Both the position numbers and the translations under genes were made by a program. DNA of 64,000 bases from contig NZ_RCHI01000010.1 of the NCBI RefSeq assembly GCF_003664585.1, forward strand, positions 1-64,000, written 5' to 3'. The stretch comes from Paenirhodobacter hankyongi. Lineage in GTDB: Bacteria; Pseudomonadota; Alphaproteobacteria; Rhodobacterales; Rhodobacteraceae. Below the pieces are notes generated by a model. It saw nothing but the letters and a program-made list of their open reading frames with translations. It had not been told where the DNA came from and ran no database searches. Numbering within the stretch: position 1 is the stretch's first letter; each line of letters begins with the position of its first letter. Below are positions 27,617 to 37,026 of this stretch, one piece after another.

Positions 27617-28399
27617 TCAGACCTGGCGGTTGACCATCATCTTCTTGATCTCGGCGATCGCCTTCGCCGGGTTCAGACCCTTCGGGCAGGTCTTGGTGCA
27701 GTTCATGATGGTGTGGCAGCGGTAGAGCTTGAACGGGTCCTCGAGCGCATCGAGACGTTCGGCGGTCGCCTCGTCGCGGCTGTCGATGATCCAGCGATAG
27801 GCATGGAGCAGCGCCGCCGGGCCGAGGTAGCGGTCCGAGTTCCACCAGTAGCTCGGGCAGGAGGTCGAGCAGCTGGCGCACATGACGCATTCGTAGAGAC
27901 CGTCGAGCTTGCGGCGGTCCTCGATCGACTGGCGCCATTCCTTCTCGGGCTCGTTCGTCTTGGTCTGCAGGAAGGGCATGATCGAGGCGTGCTGCGCATA
28001 GAAATGCGTCAGGTCCGGGATCAGGTCCTTCACCACCGGCATGTGCGGCAGCGGGTTGATCTTGACGGTGTCACCCTTGATCTCGTCGAGACCGTAGATG
28101 CAGGCGAGCGTGTTGATCCCGTCGATGTTCATCGCGCAGGAGCCGCAGATGCCTTCGCGGCAGGAGCGGCGGAAGGTCAGCGTCGGGTCGATCTCGTTCT
28201 TGATCTTGATCAGCGCGTCGAGGACCATCGGACCGCATTTGTCCATGTCCAGGAAGTAGCTGTCGACACGCGGGTTTTCCCCGGTGTCCGGATCCCAGCG
28301 ATAGATCTGGAACTTGCGCACATTCTTGGCGCCTTCCGGCTTCGGCCAGGTCTTGCCGACGCGGATTTTCGAGTTCTTGGGAAGCGTGAACTGAACCAT
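27617..28399 (-). CDS. sdhB: Succinate dehydrogenase iron-sulfur subunit
   Basis: A 260-residue subunit passing electrons from the flavoprotein to quinone. The [2Fe-2S] ligands are in [10 protein letters not shown] plus a downstream Cys. The [4Fe-4S] and [3Fe-4S] clusters are bound by [12 protein letters not shown] and [17 protein letters not shown]. It is the last gene of sdhC-sdhD-sdhA-lipoprotein-sdhB on the minus strand and is followed by a terminator. Confidence 0.98.
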   Translation of the reverse strand: MVQFTLPKNSKIRVGKTWPKPEGAKNVRKFQIYRWDPDTGENPRVDSYFLDMDKCGPMVLDALIKIKNEIDPTLTFRRSCREGICGSCAMNIDGINTLACIYGLDEIKGDTVKINPLPHMPVVKDLIPDLTHFYAQHASIMPFLQTKTNEPEKEWRQSIEDRRKLDGLYECVMCASCSTSCPSYWWNSDRYLGPAALLHAYRWIIDSRDEATAERLDALEDPFKLYRCHTIMNCTKTCPKGLNPAKAIAEIKKMMVNRQV

Positions 28400-28402
28400 T
28401 TC

Positions 28403-28708
28403 TTATCCCTTCCAGTCGGTTCGGGCGTAAAGCGGCCGCGTCGGCATGCGGCCGGATTTCTCATAGACGCAGCGGTCGAAGCGTGCGGAGGGGTCGTAGT
28501 TGCCGCCAAGGCCGATGTTCAGATCGACCTTGGTCCGGGTGCGGAAGCCCCCCGAGGTGGCCCCCATCCCGATCTCGCCGGAGATCGGCCTCTCGGACTG
28601 CACCTGCGCGAGGCACTGGCGCTCGGCAATGTCCACCGGCACCGGGGCGCAGGCGGCAAGGCACAGCCCCGCCACCGCAAGCGCCCCATATGCCGCGACA
28701 CGCCCCAT
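28403..28708 (-). CDS. Small lipoprotein encoded between sdhA and sdhB
   Basis: A 101-residue predicted lipoprotein: signal peptide with lipobox LAAC (Cys20), then a mature part with two Cys (QCLAQV; DRCVYEKSG) and a Gly/Thr-rich middle (GEIGMGATSGGFRTRT). No enzyme family is recognisable. Its ATG overlaps the sdhA stop by one base (TGATG), and sdhB starts 3 bp after its stop, so it is firmly within the operon and translationally coupled. Residue 20 is followed by Ala at +2, which favours the outer membrane. A link to succinate dehydrogenase is suggested only by position. Confidence 0.85.
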   Translation of the reverse strand: MGRVAAYGALAVAGLCLAACAPVPVDIAERQCLAQVQSERPISGEIGMGATSGGFRTRTKVDLNIGLGGNYDPSARFDRCVYEKSGRMPTRPLYARTDWKG

Positions 28709-30516
28709 CAGTAGACGCGCGCCTTCGGCGCGATCTTCTTGAGGTCGATCCCGCCCTCGTCCTGCGGCGTCAGCGGATCGACGTGGACCGCGCGGAAGCT
28801 CAGGTCCACCGTCGAGCCGTGCACGCGCATGATCGAGTGCTTGCGCCAGTTCACGTCGTCGCGGTCCGGATAATCCTCGTGCGCATGCGCGCCGCGGCTT
28901 TCCTTGCGCGCCTCGGCGCCAACGATCGTCGCCAGAGCGTTCGGCATCAGGTTCGTCAGCTCGAGCGTTTCCATCAGGTCCGAGTTCCAGATCAGCGACC
29001 GGTCGGTGACGTGCAGGTCGTTCATCTTCCCGGCGACGGCGGTCATCTTGACCACGCCCTCGGCCAGCGACTTGTCGGTGCGGAACACCGCGGCGTCCGA
29101 CTGCATGGTCTTCTGCATCTCGAGACGCAGCGCGGCCGTGGGCACCGAGCCCTTGGCATTGCGCAGCCCGTCGAAGCGGTCGAAGGCCTTGTCGATCGCC
29201 GATTTCGCCGGCGTCGGGATCGCCTTCGCCCGGTCGATGACCTGGCCGGCGCGGATCGCGGCGGCGCGGCCGAAGACCACGAGGTCGATGAGCGAGTTCG
29301 AACCGAGACGGTTCGCCCCGTGCACCGAGGCACAGCCCGCCTCGCCCACGGCCATCAGGCCCGGAACGACGGCGTCCTGGTCTTCGGCGGTCGGGTTGAT
29401 GACCTCGCCCCAGTAGTTCGTCGGGATGCCGCCCATGTTGTAGTGCACGGTCGGCAGCACCGGGATCGGCTCCTTGGTCACATCGACGCCGGCGAAGATC
29501 TTCGCCGATTCCGAGATCCCCGGCAGACGTTCGGCCAGCGCTTCCGGCGGCAGGTGCGAGAGGTTCAGGAAGATGTGATCCTTGTGCTCGCCCACGCCGC
29601 GGCCTTCGCGGATCTCGATCGTCATGCAGCGCGAGACGACGTCACGCGAGGCCAGATCCTTGTAATGGGGCGCATAGCGCTCCATGAAGCGCTCGCCTTC
29701 GGAGTTGGTCAGATACCCGCCCTCGCCGCGCGCGCCTTCGGTGATCAGGCAGCCCGAGCCATAGATGCCGGTCGGGTGGAACTGCACGAATTCCATGTCC
29801 TGCAGCGCGAGGCCCGCGCGCGCCACCATGCCGCCACCGTCGCCGGTGCAGGTGTGGGCCGAGGTCGCCGAGAAATAGGCACGGCCATAGCCGCCCGTCG
29901 CCAGCACGACCATCTTGGCCGCGAAGACGTGGAAGGTGCCGTCGTCGAGCTTCCAGCACAGCACGCCTTCGCAGGTCTTGCCGTCTTCGCTCATCAGCAG
30001 GTCGAGCGCGAAATACTCGATGTAGAATTCCGCGTTGTTCTTCAGCGACTGGCCGTAGAGCGTGTGCAGGATCGCGTGGCCGGTACGGTCGGCCGCGGCG
30101 CAGGTGCGCTGCACCGGCGGGCCTTCACCGAATTCGGTGGTGTGGCCGCCGAACGGGCGCTGATAGATCTTGCCCTCTTCGGTGCGCGAGAACGGCACGC
30201 CGTAGTGTTCAAGTTCATAGACCGCGGCCGGGGCGGCGCGCACCATGTATTCCTGCGCGTCGGTATCGCCGAGCCAGTCGGAGCCCTTCACGGTGTCGTA
30301 GAGGTGCCACTGCCAGTTGTCCGGGCCCATGTTCGAAAGCGAGGCGGCGATGCCGCCCTGCGCCGCCACGGTGTGCGAACGGGTCGGGAAGACCTTGGTC
30401 ACGCAGGCGGTGCGCAGGCCCTGTTCGGCCATGCCCAGCGTCGCGCGCAGGCCCGCGCCGCCGGCACCGACCACCACGACGTCATAGTGATGCGTCTCGT
30501 AAGGATAAGCTGCCAT
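28708..30516 (-). CDS. sdhA: Succinate dehydrogenase flavoprotein subunit
   Basis: A 602-residue catalytic subunit oxidising succinate to fumarate. The FAD-binding dinucleotide fold is [13 protein letters not shown] (residues 13-25). The His that carries covalent FAD is His48 in [11 protein letters not shown]. Active-site segments are seen in [23 protein letters not shown] and [10 protein letters not shown]. Length matches other SdhA proteins. It lies between sdhD and a coupled lipoprotein gene. Confidence 0.98.
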   Translation of the reverse strand: MAAYPYETHHYDVVVVGAGGAGLRATLGMAEQGLRTACVTKVFPTRSHTVAAQGGIAASLSNMGPDNWQWHLYDTVKGSDWLGDTDAQEYMVRAAPAAVYELEHYGVPFSRTEEGKIYQRPFGGHTTEFGEGPPVQRTCAAADRTGHAILHTLYGQSLKNNAEFYIEYFALDLLMSEDGKTCEGVLCWKLDDGTFHVFAAKMVVLATGGYGRAYFSATSAHTCTGDGGGMVARAGLALQDMEFVQFHPTGIYGSGCLITEGARGEGGYLTNSEGERFMERYAPHYKDLASRDVVSRCMTIEIREGRGVGEHKDHIFLNLSHLPPEALAERLPGISESAKIFAGVDVTKEPIPVLPTVHYNMGGIPTNYWGEVINPTAEDQDAVVPGLMAVGEAGCASVHGANRLGSNSLIDLVVFGRAAAIRAGQVIDRAKAIPTPAKSAIDKAFDRFDGLRNAKGSVPTAALRLEMQKTMQSDAAVFRTDKSLAEGVVKMTAVAGKMNDLHVTDRSLIWNSDLMETLELTNLMPNALATIVGAEARKESRGAHAHEDYPDRDDVNWRKHSIMRVHGSTVDLSFRAVHVDPLTPQDEGGIDLKKIAPKARVY

Positions 30517-30532
30517 TTGTGTCGTCCCGTAT

Positions 30533-30931
30533 TCAGTTCATCGCGCCGAGCACGATGCCGAGGAAGGTCATCTTCGCCAGCGCATAAAGCGCCACGGCGA
30601 TCACCAGATAGGCCACCGAATGGGCGGCGATGACCAGCACCTTGCGCGTCGTGCCCGCGGTGTAATCCTCGAGCATCATCTGCGCGCCCTTGGCGAAGTG
30701 GCGCATGCCCACGACCACGAGCAGCGCGGTCACGATCGCCGGGAAGGGCCGCGAGAAGGTCGCGATCACGCCTTCCTGGCTCTGGCCGAGGGCACGGCCG
30801 AAGACGATCAGGAAGACGGGCACGAGGAAGGCCAGCGCGACGGCGGAAACCGTCATGTACCAGTGGTCTTCGGTGCCGGTATGAGCGGCCCCCTTGCCCA
30901 CGGCGCGTTTGCGATCGGTCAGGTAACGCAT
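30533..30931 (-). CDS. sdhD: Succinate dehydrogenase membrane anchor subunit
   Basis: A 132-residue hydrophobic subunit with three membrane helices (about 25-45, 60-78, 95-125). The haem/quinone motif is [15 protein letters not shown], with the conserved His and the Asp-Tyr pair. It pairs with SdhC, encoded 10 bp upstream, to bind haem b and ubiquinone. Confidence 0.94.
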   Translation of the reverse strand: MRYLTDRKRAVGKGAAHTGTEDHWYMTVSAVALAFLVPVFLIVFGRALGQSQEGVIATFSRPFPAIVTALLVVVGMRHFAKGAQMMLEDYTAGTTRKVLVIAAHSVAYLVIAVALYALAKMTFLGIVLGAMN

Positions 30932-30941
30932 GAATGCCTCC

Positions 30942-31337
30942 TCAGACCATGACGATGATGACGGTGATGATGGTGAGAACCACCGACCCGATGATGATGC
31001 CCCAGCCGAGCTTCTCGGCGGTCTCGATCTCGAGGCCCTTGCCGGCGTCGAAGTAGAGGTGACGCAGGCCGGCGAGATAGTGATACCACACCGCCCAGGC
31101 CGAGAGCGTGAACACCAGATCGCCGAACCAGGAGGTGACGATCGCGTTCACGAAGTCGAAATAGCCGGGGCTCGTGGTCGCCGCGAGCAGCCACCAGACC
31201 GCGAGAAGCGCGCTTGCGATGAGGGCGTTGCCGGTGATCCGGGTGAGGATCGACGACATCGAGGTCATCTGCGGGCGGTAGTACGGGCCGATCATGAAGG
31301 GGGAAAGGGGCCGTTCAACCCGTTTCGTTTCAGCCAT
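30942..31337 (-). CDS. sdhC: Succinate dehydrogenase cytochrome b556 subunit
   Basis: A 131-residue membrane subunit. The N-terminal ERPLSPFMIGPYYRPQMTS is split as RPLSPFM and IYRPQMTSMSSILTRITG-like quinone-site sequence (SMSSILTRITG seen). The haem-ligand His lies in the GLRHLYFDAG segment, and three helices are predicted. The ATG at 31337 with AGAGGGA upstream starts the family N-terminus; the open frame to 31433 is an artefact. It is the first gene of the sdh operon, whose promoter region carries two GTGATCAC sites. Confidence 0.94.
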   Translation of the reverse strand: MAETKRVERPLSPFMIGPYYRPQMTSMSSILTRITGNALIASALLAVWWLLAATTSPGYFDFVNAIVTSWFGDLVFTLSAWAVWYHYLAGLRHLYFDAGKGLEIETAEKLGWGIIIGSVVLTIITVIIVMV

Positions 31338-31507
31338 TTTGGGTCCCTCTGTCGCTGGGCCCCGTTGGCGCGCCGGTCGAGGGCGGCTGGCGCGGGCGGG
31401 GCTGGCCGGATTTGCGCCCCCTGAATAGCGCATATTTCGCCCAAGTCACGAGCCCTGAATCGCGAATTGGCGCTTTCGGGCCGGGAAACGCGCAAAAAAA
31501 GTGCTTC

Positions 31508-31536
31508 GTGATCACAAATTTTCGGCGCGTGATCAC
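31508..31536. promoter_or_regulatory. Tandem GTGATCAC operators upstream of sdhC
   Basis: Two exact copies of the 8-bp palindrome, at 31508-31515 and 31529-31536, centres 21 bp apart (two helical turns). Both are flanked by pyrimidine on the left and purine on the right (C...A and C...G). They lie 171-199 bp before the sdhC start. The identical arrangement occurs upstream of sucC, and one copy precedes the GntR/FCD gene at 46809-47456. Confidence 0.75.
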
Positions 31537-31687
31537 GTGATTGCGCTCACACGACTCACCGCGACGGGAACGGACCGGGCCCGCTACGGACGGCCGCGCT
31601 GCCTGGGGCAAGGCCGCAGATCCCGGCCCCGGCCGACGAAAGACGGCGGAGCCAAAGCCCCGCCGTCACGCCCACGCCAACGGCGGA

Positions 31688-31713
31688 CCTTGAGTATTTG
31701 GGCCAAGAAAAAG
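31688..31713 (+). repeat. Dispersed intergenic element, copy 2
   Basis: CCTTGAGTATTTGGGCCAAG followed by AAAAAG. It shares GAGTATTT-N2/3-GCCAAGAAAAAG with the element at 44571-44597 (minus orientation) and resembles 2132-2160. It lies 45 bp past the stop of the hydratase gene. Function unknown. Confidence 0.6.
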
Positions 31714-31757
31714 CCAACGGTCCTGCTCAGGGGCCCGGGCGTTTTCCTGCGCGGGGG

Positions 31758-32795
31758 TCACATCGGCATCAGCGCCCAGTAGTCGAGATCGAGCAGCACC
31801 TCGGGCGCGTATTTGCCGTCTTCGCCCTTCAGCGCGAACTCGGCCGCGCCCTGCTTGACCGCGACCAGCCGCAGCCGGATCGCGCCGACGCCCGGGGCGT
31901 CGGTCTCGGCCTTGTCGAGCACCTCGGACCAGGCCTTGACGGTGTCGCCGGCAAAGCAGGGGTTGGCATGCGCGCCGCCGTTCAGCGCCACGATCATCTG
32001 CGCATTGGCAAGGCCGTTGAACGACAGCGCCCGCGCCATCGAGATCACATGGCCGCCATAGATCAGCCGCTTGCCGTCGTCGCGGAAGGTGGCGTCGAAA
32101 TGCACCTTGGCGGTGTTCTGCCACAGCCGCGTGGCGATCATGTGCTCGGCCTCCTCGATCGTCACGCCGTCGACGTGGTCGATCTTCTCGCCGATCTCGT
32201 AATCGCCCCAGCGGTGCGGCTCGCCGGCCAGACCGAAGTCATAGTCGCTGAAGTCGAGGCCCTCGGGCACCACCAGATCCTCGGCCGGCACTGCCTTTTG
32301 CAGCGCGGGCAGCACGGTTTCCGGCGCCGGCGCCGACAGGTCGCCCTTTCGCACCATCACCCAGCGGACATATTCGAGCACGACCTCGTCCATCTGGTTC
32401 AGCCCGCGGGTGCGGACATAGACGACGCCGGACTTGCCGTTCGAGTTCTCCTTGACGCCGATCACCTCGCTTTCCGAGCGCAGCGTGTCGCCCGGCCAGA
32501 CCGGCTTCAGCCAGCGCCCCTCGGCATAGCCGAGATTGGCGACGGCGTTCAGCGACACGTCGGGCACGGTCTTGCCGAAGACGACGTGGAAGGCGATCAG
32601 ATCGTCAAGCGGGCTGCCGTCGAGGCCGGAGGCGGCGGCGAACTCGTCCGAGGAATAAAGCGCGTGGCGCGCCGGGTAGAGCGCGTGATAGAGCGCGCGC
32701 TCGCCCTCGGCCACGGTGCGCGGCACGGCGTGGCGGATCACCTGCCCCACCTTGTAATCCTCGAAGAAACGGCCCGGATTGGTCTTCGCCATCAT
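31758..32795 (-). CDS. mch: Mesaconyl-CoA hydratase (ethylmalonyl-CoA pathway)
   Basis: A 345-residue protein with two MaoC-like hotdog halves. The first half has FFEDYKVGQVIRHAVPRTV and WLKPVWPGDTLRSESEV. The second half has GEKIDHVDGVTIEEAEHM, RLIYGGHVISMARALSFNG split as RLIYGGHVISMARAL, and CFAGDTVKAWSEVLD. It hydrates mesaconyl-CoA to beta-methylmalyl-CoA during acetyl-CoA assimilation. The start could be 32795 or the next codon 32792 (two adjacent ATGs); GGGAGA precedes both. The gene overlaps the DUF1737 stop. The malyl-CoA thioesterase of the same pathway is two genes upstream. Confidence 0.92.
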   Translation of the reverse strand: MMAKTNPGRFFEDYKVGQVIRHAVPRTVAEGERALYHALYPARHALYSSDEFAAASGLDGSPLDDLIAFHVVFGKTVPDVSLNAVANLGYAEGRWLKPVWPGDTLRSESEVIGVKENSNGKSGVVYVRTRGLNQMDEVVLEYVRWVMVRKGDLSAPAPETVLPALQKAVPAEDLVVPEGLDFSDYDFGLAGEPHRWGDYEIGEKIDHVDGVTIEEAEHMIATRLWQNTAKVHFDATFRDDGKRLIYGGHVISMARALSFNGLANAQMIVALNGGAHANPCFAGDTVKAWSEVLDKAETDAPGVGAIRLRLVAVKQGAAEFALKGEDGKYAPEVLLDLDYWALMPM

Positions 32796-32998
32796 TGCTC
32801 TCCCAGCTTCATCTCGGGGTCATAGTCCTTGCCCGGCACGTCCTTGGTGACGGCCTGCGCACAGCGCATCACGCCCTTCGCCGCGTCGAAGGCATAGGCG
32901 GGCGAGCCGTGCAGCTCCCAGCCTTTCGACAACGCCAGCGAGACCTTGTGGCAGAAGGCCGAGGTGTCGTCCTCGGTCAGCAGACGATAGAGTTTCAT
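32792..32998 (-). CDS. DUF1737 small protein
   Basis: A 68-residue soluble protein matching the DUF1737 pattern: MKLYRLLTEDD at the start, SLALSKGWELHGSPAYAFD and VMRCAQAVTK. No function is established. It is overlapped at both ends (ATGA with the NnrU gene; shared bases with the hydratase ATG), so it is translationally coupled inside the ethylmalonyl-CoA pathway operon. Confidence 0.82.
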   Translation of the reverse strand: MKLYRLLTEDDTSAFCHKVSLALSKGWELHGSPAYAFDAAKGVMRCAQAVTKDVPGKDYDPEMKLGEQ

Positions 32999-33552
32999 GG
33001 ATAGGTTCCCAGGAACGGGTTGTGGCCCAGAAGGATGTGCACCCAGGCGATCAGGCCATAGATCAGCAGGGTGCCGATCAGGTTCTTGATGTCGCCCTTG
33101 AACGAACCGGGCTTCGGCTTCTTCCAGGGGCCGGCGCGGTTGATCAGCACCATCTCGAGCACCGCCCAGAGCCCGAGCGAGCCGAACATCAGCACCGAGG
33201 CCGGGTCGCCGTTCACCAGCAGGTGGGCAACCGACCACAGCACCATGCCGGTCAGCATCGGGTGGCGGATCTTGTCGATCAGCACCGAGCGCGTGCTACC
33301 GACCCCGAAGAGATAGATCGCGATCAGCATCAGCGTGTTGTTCGCATGCCCCATGCCCGGCAGCGGGTCATAGAGGTTTTCCTGCGGCCCGCTCATGCGA
33401 TAGCCGACGATCATCAGCACGACGCCGACGCCGACCAGCGCTGCGACCATCGCTTTCGCCTGCGGCATCATCATCAGATGCCGGCGCGGCGCGAGTCGCT
33501 TGAACAGATGTGGCAGCACCCAAAGCAGGATGCCGAGGACGAGAATGCTCAT
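32995..33552 (-). CDS. NnrU-family membrane protein
   Basis: A 185-residue integral membrane protein with five to six helices. Family features are the N-terminal ILVLGILLWVLPHLFKRL, then GVGSTRSVLIDKIRHPMLTG and LLVNGDPASVLMFGSLG. NnrU was named from nitric-oxide metabolism loci, but its biochemical role is unclear, and relatives include isoprenoid methyltransferase-like membrane proteins. The ATG at 33552 begins the hydrophobic N-terminus. It is coupled to DUF1737 by an ATGA overlap and starts 10 bp after the thioesterase gene. Confidence 0.85.
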   Translation of the reverse strand: MSILVLGILLWVLPHLFKRLAPRRHLMMMPQAKAMVAALVGVGVVLMIVGYRMSGPQENLYDPLPGMGHANNTLMLIAIYLFGVGSTRSVLIDKIRHPMLTGMVLWSVAHLLVNGDPASVLMFGSLGLWAVLEMVLINRAGPWKKPKPGSFKGDIKNLIGTLLIYGLIAWVHILLGHNPFLGTYP

Positions 33553-33562
33553 GGGATGCCTC

Positions 33563-34438
33563 TCAGTTGCCCAGAGCGGCAATCGCCTCCGCCTTGGCGA
33601 GGATCTGCCGCGCCGTCACGATATGCAGGTTTTCGACGATCTTTCCATCCACGACCGCGACACCGAGCCCGGCTTTCTCGGCCTCGTCGAAAGCGGCGAT
33701 CTGGCGCTGTGCCAGGTCGATCTCGGCCGCCGAGGGGGCGAAGGCCGCATTCGCGATCTCGAGCTGGGCGGGGTGGATCAGGGTCTTGCCGTCAAAGCCC
33801 ATGTCGCGCCCCTGGTCGCATTCGACTTTCAGCCCCTCCTCGTCCTTGAAGGCGTTGTAGACGCCGTCGACGATGATCTTGCCGAAGGCCTTGGCGGCCA
33901 GCAGGCAGGTGCCGAGCCCGGCCATCATCGGCAGACGGTCGGCGCGGAAGCGGCTCTGCAGCTCCTTCGCGAGGTCGTTGGTGCCCATCACCATGCCCTC
34001 GAGACGGGGGTGCGAGGCGATCTCGGCCGCGTTCAGCATGCCGAGCGCGGTCTCCATCATCGCCCAGAGCGGCACGCCCGGGATCAGGTCGGCGACCGCG
34101 TCGAGATCGGACTTGCGCGACACCTTCGGGATCAGGATCGCGTCCACCTTCGCGCCCTCGCGGATCGCGGCGGCAAAGGCGCGCAGGTCGTCACGGCCCC
34201 ATTCGGTATCGAGCCCGTTGACCCGCACGATGCGCGCCCGCGCACCGTAATCCGCCTCTTTCAGCGCCTTCGCCAGGATCGCGCGCGCGTTCACCTTCTC
34301 GTCGACGGCGACCGCATCCTCGAGGTCGAAGATGATCGCGTCGCAGGCGAGGCCCGTGGCCTTCTCGAGCGCGCGCTCCTTCGAGCCGGGGATATAGAGC
34401 ACCGAGCGATAGGGACGGGACGTGCCGTGAGCGGTCAT
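33563..34438 (-). CDS. mcl2: (3S)-malyl-CoA thioesterase, Mcl2 type (CitE/HpcH family)
   Basis: A 291-residue TIM-barrel enzyme of the citrate lyase beta family. Acyl-CoA and Mg2+ site residues are visible in RSVLYIPGSKERAL, IIFDLEDAVAVDEK, RIVRVNGLDTEWG, MMETALGMLNA and MGTNDLAKEL. The N-terminus resembles Mcl2, which hydrolyses (3S)-malyl-CoA to malate, more than the lyase Mcl1; this is a judgement from remembered sequences. It is first of four coupled genes ending with mesaconyl-CoA hydratase and is divergent from mdh, which uses its product malate. The ATG at 34438 has GAGGAG before it. Confidence 0.85.
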   Translation of the reverse strand: MTAHGTSRPYRSVLYIPGSKERALEKATGLACDAIIFDLEDAVAVDEKVNARAILAKALKEADYGARARIVRVNGLDTEWGRDDLRAFAAAIREGAKVDAILIPKVSRKSDLDAVADLIPGVPLWAMMETALGMLNAAEIASHPRLEGMVMGTNDLAKELQSRFRADRLPMMAGLGTCLLAAKAFGKIIVDGVYNAFKDEEGLKVECDQGRDMGFDGKTLIHPAQLEIANAAFAPSAAEIDLAQRQIAAFDEAEKAGLGVAVVDGKIVENLHIVTARQILAKAEAIAALGN

Positions 34439-34440
34439 GA

Positions 34441-35697
<1,257 letters not shown>

Positions 35698-35720
35698 TCC
35701 GGCAAGGATTGTCTCTCGGG

Positions 35721-35748
35721 AAAGGCGCGGCTCCGGCCGCGCCTTTTT
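35721..35748 (+). terminator. Rho-independent terminator of mdh
   Basis: AAAGGCGCGGC / GCCGCGCCTTTTT hairpin with a T-tract, 23 bp after the mdh stop. It also separates mdh from the convergent glycosyltransferase gene. Confidence 0.9.
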
Positions 35749-35757
35749 CATTTGGGC

Positions 35758-36804
35758 TCAGGCGGCGACGAGGGGCGTGGGGTCGAAGCCGAAGCTTTGC
35801 GCCGCCCGCGCGAACAGCGCCGCCTCATGCGCCAGCAGCGCCCGGTCGAAGCCCGCGGGGCTCAGGTCGACCGCGCCGACCACCCGCGCCGTCCGCGCCG
35901 CGATCTGCGGATCGAAGCGGGCGAGCACCCCCTCGCGCTCGAGCGCCCGGGCCTGTCCGGCATCGATCACCTTCGCCGCCAGCCACTGCGCATGCAGAGC
36001 GCGCGCGTTGTGTGCCGCTCCCGCCATCGCCTCGAACTGCAACTGCCGCTGCGGCGCGTGCGAGGGCGGGTTCTTTGCCATCGCGTTCAGCGCGCGGCGC
36101 ATCATCTTCAGCGCGTAATGCAGCTCGGTCAGCCCGTCGTAATGCAGCAGCGCGAGCTTGGCCGTGCCGTCATAGGGCACATCGCGCCCGCCGCCGTTCC
36201 ACTCGCGCATCGGCCGGTGCACGCCGACGAACAGCTCCCGCCCCGAGCGCACCGCACATTTGCCGAGGTTGTGCCCGCACAGCCCCTTGTTCAAGAGCGT
36301 CAGCGCCGCGTCGTCATAGATCGTCCCGCCGCGCGCCTCGAACCCCCACCAGGGCAGGCGATAGACACCGGTGAAGATGTCGGCCGCCGGCAGATCGTCG
36401 AGGTGAGTGCGCTCGGCCACGCCGATCTTCACCCAGCTCGCGCCCGGCCGGACGGCACTCAGCACCTCGGCGACGCTTTCGCCCGTCGTGGGCAGGACGA
36501 ATTCATCGGCGTCGCAATGCACCAGCCAGTCAAGCTTTGTCGCGGCCAGCATCCGGCTGGCGTGATACTTCTGCCGGCCAAGATGCTTGACCGGGCGAAA
36601 CCCGTTCGAGAAGGCCCAGCCGTCCTCGCCCGCGTCATGCAGCACCGCGCCCGGCACCCCCGCCAGCAGGTCGCGCGCCTCGGGGTTCGGGCGGTCGAGG
36701 CAGATGTGCACCTCGTCGGCGCCAAGATCGAGATGATGCGCCACGAAGGCCGCAATCAGGGCCGCAGGCTCGTCCGCCAGTGCCACCACGCCCCATCTGT
36801 CCAT
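35758..36804 (-). CDS. Glycosyltransferase family 2-like protein (Glyco_tranf_2_4 type)
   Basis: A 348-residue predicted glycosyltransferase. The N-terminal part has VVALADEPAALIAAFVAHHL and GADEVHICLDRPNPEA, and the metal/nucleotide-sugar DXD motif is DWLVHCDADEFVLP near residue 95. GKCAVRSGRELFVGVHRP belongs to the family's later part. No membrane helix is present. Substrate unknown. It sits alone between mdh and sucC on the opposite strand, an insertion into the TCA block. The ATG at 36804 fits the domain start; the open frame upstream is not homologous. Confidence 0.8.
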   Translation of the reverse strand: MDRWGVVALADEPAALIAAFVAHHLDLGADEVHICLDRPNPEARDLLAGVPGAVLHDAGEDGWAFSNGFRPVKHLGRQKYHASRMLAATKLDWLVHCDADEFVLPTTGESVAEVLSAVRPGASWVKIGVAERTHLDDLPAADIFTGVYRLPWWGFEARGGTIYDDAALTLLNKGLCGHNLGKCAVRSGRELFVGVHRPMREWNGGGRDVPYDGTAKLALLHYDGLTELHYALKMMRRALNAMAKNPPSHAPQRQLQFEAMAGAAHNARALHAQWLAAKVIDAGQARALEREGVLARFDPQIAARTARVVGAVDLSPAGFDRALLAHEAALFARAAQSFGFDPTPLVAA

Positions 36805-36868
36805 GCCCCGCCCGCTCCCTGTTCTGCCGCCCGAAGTCTTTCCGATTCCTTCGCACCGGACAAGCCTC

Positions 36869-36885
36869 ATGCTGCTCCGCAGCAT
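36869..36885. promoter_or_regulatory. Candidate PhaR-type operator (ATGCTGC-N3-GCAGCAT)
   Basis: Perfect 7-3-7 palindrome containing CTGC-N3-GCAG, placed just left of the GTGATCAC pair upstream of sucC. The same core occurs at 27535-27549. Confidence 0.45.
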
Positions 36886-36887
36886 TT

Positions 36888-36916
36888 GTGATCACGCATT
36901 TGAGGGGTGTGATCAC
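36888..36916. promoter_or_regulatory. Tandem GTGATCAC operators upstream of sucC
   Basis: Exact copies at 36888-36895 and 36909-36916, centres 21 bp apart, the same spacing as upstream of sdhC. Flanks are T...G and T...A, giving YGTGATCACR. They lie 111-139 bp before the sucC start codon. Confidence 0.75.
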
Positions 36917-37026
36917 AAAGCGCGCTTTTCTGCCGATCCGGGCAGTCGTCACGCATTTATCGGTTTGTTACACGCCCCGAATGTGCCAAACCACCATGCA
37001 AATCGCACCAGCATGGGAACTCTGCC

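Larger units (their letters stand above)
31338..31757. other. 420-bp intergenic region upstream of sdhC
   Basis: No gene is evident between the end of the mesaconyl-CoA hydratase gene and sdhC (both minus strand). It holds two GTGATCAC palindromes (31508-31515, 31529-31536), an A-tract at 31494-31500, and a copy of the dispersed element at 31688-31713 just after the hydratase stop. It must contain the sdh promoter; I could not place -35/-10 elements with confidence. Confidence 0.7.

Noticed and set aside
28483-30633. A 716-codon plus-strand frame opposite sdhA
   Set aside because: Antisense shadow of sdhA, which is unmistakable.
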